A stretch of 24,904 nucleotides of DNA, taken from contig CAJNOQ010002330.1 in the NCBI GenBank assembly GCA_905250885.1, positions 1 to 24,904 on the forward strand, in the 5' to 3' direction. The notes under the pieces were generated by a model, which was not told the DNA's origin, did not search any database, and saw nothing but the letters and a program-made list of their open reading frames with translations. The position numbers and the translations under genes were made by a program. Positions within the stretch are counted from its first letter, which is position 1, and each line of letters opens with the position of its first letter. This DNA is from Didymodactylos carnosus (taxonomy: Eukaryota > Rotifera > Eurotatoria > Philodinida > Philodinidae). This document shows positions 20,740 through 24,904 of the stretch, piece after piece.

Positions 20740-21440
20740 GTTAGATCTATTTGTTTATTAAACGAAAATAAAAAATGATAAGAGACGAAGAAGAAAAAAA
20801 TATTGAGATATTTAAATAGAAGAGAAGAACAAAGATCGAAGTTTAGAATAATGTTCTTGTTATATATCGATCGATTGTCATCAATTTTGATTGTATAATA
20901 ATTATTTGTTTTTTATTTGGAGAAGATATGCTTCTCGTTTTAAATATAATAAATTTGAAAAAATAAAAAATAAATATTATGTTGAGCAATTAGCTCATGG
21001 ATGAAACAACTAAAATGAAAAAAATGAGATAATTAGAAGAAGAAAAAAAGTCATATGTCATTAATATCTATCTATTTTCTGCTAAATCTATGCTAACTAA
21101 CTAATATCTCAATTTAAATGAGATCAATATTTATAGTAATTTGAAATTGTGTAACCTTCAAGTAATAAAAACCATATTTTTATTAAATCCAGTTAGATAC
21201 ATTATTCTCTTTTTTTTTCTGATAGAGAAAACATAGATTAATATAAAATTCTCTTCAATTTCATAGTTTAAGTAACAAACTTGAACTTTCTCAATATATG
21301 CACGGTCATACGTATGTGAAATGAGATTAAGAAACACTCCAATTGAAAAGGACGTGAGGACCAGAATGTTTCAAGGTTTAACATAAAAATTTAAAAAATT
21401 CTAATTTCTTTTCGTGAAAAAATCGTTCTTCCAGAGATGG
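20740..21440. other. AT-rich intergenic stretch
   Basis: Purine-rich AAAGAAGAA-type runs and stop-dense sequence in all frames. I see no gene or RNA structure here. Confidence 0.5.
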
Positions 21441-21447
21441 GACAAGG

Positions 21448-21814
21448 TACAAAGTTTGTCTCGAGTTGTTTTTAGCTAAGAAAAAGTTATACTGATAGAT
21501 GACTGAATATGTCTTTTAAGTTATTCACTTTACTCCTTTTAGTCTTTTACTCTCTTTAGTCTCTTTGTAAGGTACAAGTCGTAATAACTAACAGTTTGAC
21601 TATATATATGTTAGAGTACAAATGTACGCATTTTTTCGACACAGACACAAGCGCAAAGTTATGAGTGTGCTCGTGAATGAAGGGTGAGCTAGGTGAAAGT
21701 GAGCCAGAAAAAATATTTCCATTCTAGAGGGACATCAATTCCATAGAAAAGTAAGGAGAGTAAAAGACAGTATAACTTTTTCATAGCTAAAACTATCTTG
21801 GGATAAACTTTGTA
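21448..21814. repeat. Imperfect inverted repeat, about 367 bases end to end (fold-back or MITE-like)
   Basis: Arms 21448-21494 and 21768-21814 are 47 bases each and pair with 7 mismatches and no gaps, beginning TACAAAGTTT and ending AAAAAGTTATACTG. An additional inner match pairs GTCTTTTACTCTC at 21542-21554 with 21758-21770, so the left arm appears to carry a ~48-base insertion. No open frame lies between the arms. Size and structure suggest a short non-autonomous element or fold-back sequence; clear terminal duplications were not found. Confidence 0.65.
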
Positions 21815-23480
21815 GCATCGCCCGGCTCGCTCGCTGTTCTTCGATAAAAGTCATTTGTTTGCAAAACGGACAAATTAAATATCTTGTAGAAAAATAGAGC
21901 TAAGATATAAAGATTCCTTCGTATTTAAAGTATGACGATAATTTGTAGAAGAACAATGATAAGTGTAAATATGAAATAAACAGCGTGAGCTTCATTTTTG
22001 CATGTAAGGCTCTGCATTTCGGAAGACGGAGAAAGAATGATGTTTGTTGTCATTGATTTAAGAAATCATTATTCAGTTTAATAACTTCTCCAACTGATTC
22101 ATCATAACTGTTCGTTTCAATCTTTTTTTACTAGATTCAGATAATAACGAGACATTGGGTGGCTAGTTGTCGACGAGCATTTAAGACTTCAATTTAGTTG
22201 TAAGTCATTATAAATTCGCTACTTTGGTCGTGTGTCGGTACAAAAAGAGTATACTTACTCTAACGCACCGCTGAGTATATAGTTATATGTTCAATAAACC
22301 ATTGAAGACAAAATTTAGACAAAAAAAAGCATACAACCATAGTATTTGATAAACGCACGGTTAAAGTAAGCAAGAGCAACTGTCACTCAAACCACTTCTT
22401 TTTCCCATCAAAAAGAAAATGATATGTTTATATATTTGAATGAGAATATATGACTCGTCAAATTTTAAAAACAATCATTTCAAATCATAATAGTGACAGA
22501 TCCACTGAGTTTACTTTTGAATCTATCGAAAATCATACCTATTTTGAAAAGGATAAAGACGTTCAAAGCTATTAGAGAAAAGAAGATAAAAATTCTTTAT
22601 GAACTTTTAATCTAACAATAGCTGACATTTTACCATATTTAAATTTGTGTGTATAATAGATTTTATTTAGAACAAAATGGTAACAATTAGATAATAAAAT
22701 AAAAAATAGTAAAAGTAGTGTATCTAATTTCAGGTGCAGATGAGAGAAATGATTTTCATCTGGTTCATCTATCCAAAAAAGTATTTTTTGTAAAACACAA
22801 GAGAGCCGAAAACGCTGAAATATAGATATTGGATATTAAGAGTAGATTGAAACATTTTTGTTTTAACTAGAAAAATCTTACTTTTGTCATGTAGTTTTTT
22901 GTCTGTTGTGTGTTGGAGACTCTCAGAATTAAGGTGCTCTTTAATTTTGCATGTTTGATATATATGTATGTATGTTATTGTAATATTCTTTCAAATAGAC
23001 ATTCATCTTATTATACGGTCAATGTATAGAAACAACTGCATGTTTATTTTTGATCTTATAAAAATCAATCGCTCTCTTCCATTTGGCATACTCTTTTTTT
23101 TTTGTGCTTTTGTCGAAGATTGATTTAACATTAACGACGACAATTACTATGAACATACGTACACTCTTCTATGACAATCGTCACCTTTAAAACAAAAATT
23201 TTTTCAACAATAATTTTTTGACAATAGTACATCTAGCTCGTGGCCATCATAAAAAACCATTTGAAAATAAAATAATAGAATGGAAATATGAGCAATGTAC
23301 TCAAATCAAAAAAACAATTAACTAAAATCCAAGCAACTGAGCTTCATTTATCTATTTTCCAAATGACAATAAGAATCTTAGATCAGTAAGTTCAGCAGAT
23401 ACTGATATGATTCGAGAAAATATACTCTTTATTCTCTAACACCTGTGGTTTTTAATCTTATTATCTGTGTTTTTCAATTT
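21815..23480. other. AT-rich intergenic stretch
   Basis: No coding signal, tRNA or repeat structure was recognised. A slightly G/C-richer spot lies just after the inverted repeat (21818-21842, CGCCCGGCTCGCTCGC). Confidence 0.5.
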
Positions 23481-23490
23481 TCGTTCGAGT

Positions 23491-23514
23491 GATGTATATA
23501 TACATATATACGTC
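23491..23514. repeat. Near-palindromic TA-rich element
   Basis: The sequence reads GATGTATATATA/CATATATACGTC, almost self-complementary over 24 bases with mismatches near the ends and centre. Confidence 0.5.
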
Positions 23515-23712
23515 ATAAAAGGTGATCGAAACTATTTTTATTATTATTACATATTATACTAATAAATAATTTGGCTAGAATAGATGAAGGGAATGGATAT
23601 ATTATGTTCAACTTACAGTGTAATGGAAACTCCATCCATCGGTCTACCTGTTTGAGAATATTGTCCAATAGACTTTTATACTCTATCATCATTTATCGAT
23701 CCAGATAAAAAT

Positions 23713-23732
23713 CCCTATCAAGAACGATAGGG
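23713..23732. other. Small hairpin CCCTATC-6-GATAGGG
   Basis: A perfect 7-bp stem with a 6-base loop, relatively G/C-rich for the region. It is followed by ACATTTTT. No gene lies nearby to give it a role. Confidence 0.45.
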
Positions 23733-24099
23733 ACATTTTTGACATGAATCAATAATATAGCAGTGATAAGCGTGGCATATATGGAATGATAATTTTTTAA
23801 CTTAGTCCACATAAAACTCTGATAGTAGCGTTTAAAATCAACAATTTTTTATCACATTATATTTACTCACAGTCAGTGAACTATATCCGTGAGAAAAAAT
23901 TAAAAAATCGTTTAATAACTGAACGTGAAAAATATGCGATAACATAGTTAATTGTACATATTCTCACGCCCACTTCTTTATTATATACACTTTTGTGTAT
24001 GAGACGAGTTTATATCATGTATGACTTAAACCTCCCAAAATTAAATTTGACGTGATGCCCAGAACTACGAAATCGGCATTATTAATAACCTGTTAAATG

Positions 24100-24111
24100 C
24101 CTATTAATAGG
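24100..24111. other. Perfect 12-base palindrome CCTATTAATAGG
   Basis: The palindrome is flanked by AATG on the left and TCATT on the right, which extend the symmetry imperfectly. It could bind a homodimeric or homeodomain-type factor (TAAT core), but this is inference. Confidence 0.5.
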
Positions 24112-24114
24112 TCA

Positions 24115-24904
24115 TTACTTGCTCGTCGTCAAGCGGTCGTTTTTCTACCAATTTGACCATTCTTAGACTTCAAAACTGGAAAGACTTTAATGCGATTTTA
24201 ATGGTCGGTTTTTTAAATTAAAATGTGGATGTATTGATAGCAGTTTCAAGGTCATTTTCACACTGTTATTTGATCGTTAACAATTGATTTTTACAACGTC
24301 TTCCCACGATGTTGATCATCGTTGTACAATAGTTTAATACTTAGAGATTAACTATCTATTTAAAATTCAAACGATCGTGTGTACGAAGATCATGTTCTTC
24401 ACTATACAAAATGAGACGTTTCGCGTATCTATACGACTCCTCTTCGAAACGATCTAGATCTTTCTTTATATTAGCCTTCAAACAGCTCGTTTTAGATCAT
24501 TTTTCTATGGATTGATGAGTGTACTAGTTTAATTCCTCATAAAATATTTAGATCGTTGTGCAGTGCGCTCAGTTTTACAAAATGAATTTAAGTTTTCAAA
24601 AAATGACAACCTGTCGACGATATTGTTCAATTTATTCCTCTTTTCGTTCGCATGCATGGAGCAACTCTTCTTCTACATCCGACGTTTGAGTAGCAAGACT
24701 AAACATGAAAAACGCCTAACTCTGCTACCAGAGTGTCTGTGCGTTACCGCTTTTTCTCTTTCGTCTATCCTATAATATTTGGAAGGAATATCGTAGAATC
24801 CTGGAAAGCGTCTTGTTTTGTAGAATGAAGTGCGTTCTTCAAAATCCACCGCTAGCTCAATTCAAAATAATTGACGACTTTCCGGTTACGATCGAAATAC
24901 TAAA
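24115..24904. other. Right-end intergenic stretch, possibly upstream of a gene beyond the window
   Basis: The composition becomes less AT-rich with many CG-containing words (CGATC, TTCGAAACGATC, GACGTTTCGCG on both strands). An open stretch at 24563-24775 on the plus strand has no recognisable motif and I do not call it a gene. The change in composition could reflect a promoter or 5' UTR of a neighbouring gene. Confidence 0.25.

Noticed and set aside
24563-24775. Plus-strand open stretch of 70 codons at the right end
   Set aside because: No recognisable motif, no splice or promoter support, and short enough to be chance.
1-24904. CRISPR arrays, rRNA, intact transposase or reverse transcriptase
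   Set aside because: I looked for regularly spaced direct repeats, conserved rRNA words and catalytic motifs of mobile elements and saw none.

Overview
The window looks like nuclear DNA of an AT-rich animal. Spliced exons with canonical GT/AG borders are separated by 0.2-4.6 kb introns, coding third positions are A/T-rich, and the encoded protein is very long and mostly low-complexity (N, Q, S, T, K, E). There are no bacterial gene clusters, Shine-Dalgarno sites or operons. The style (AT-rich, disordered coding sequence, a possible trans-splice-like acceptor just before the start codon) would fit a rotifer such as a bdelloid. The long introns are unusual for bdelloids, so this is only a guess.

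The left two thirds (1-16776) hold one very large gene on the minus strand. I rebuilt it from six coding blocks: 16776-14191, 9589-7945, 6517-6185, 5955-2929, 2175-1730 and 1528-1. All five introns start with GT, end with AG, and have phases (0, 1, 1, 1, 0) that join the blocks in one frame with no stop. The model gives at least 3188 residues and is still open where it leaves the window at base 1, so the 3' end of the gene is missing. Exon 6 is easily missed because it has neither a start nor a stop inside the window.

The protein begins with a recognisable but divergent NAC-beta (BTF3-like) domain at residues ~34-150, including the basic ribosome-contact patch and the DDGT strand. After it come more than 3000 residues of mostly disordered sequence. 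In order these are: regularly spaced Lys/Arg clusters each followed by a short hydrophobic-Glu motif; Ser/Tyr/His-rich stretches; a Lys/Glu/Asn-rich charged region; an acidic block followed by an SR/Lys-Arg block; a short coiled coil; a possible PKA-RII-type helix; two WDDL motifs; and a C-terminal set of amphipathic helical repeats, two copies of which share 65 identical bases. A NAC-beta domain on a giant disordered protein is the most notable thing here.

The right third (16777-24904) has the likely 5' UTR and promoter of that gene, then about 7.8 kb with no gene I can support. That stretch holds small hairpins, an inverted repeat at 21448-21814, a distant inverted pair, short microsatellites, and a hydrophobic open segment at 18050-18337 with weak resemblance to a P4-ATPase membrane segment. 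Intron 1 contains an unusual cluster of GTACC/GATACC-type words, and introns 1 and 2 each contain a GATGGCGC word.
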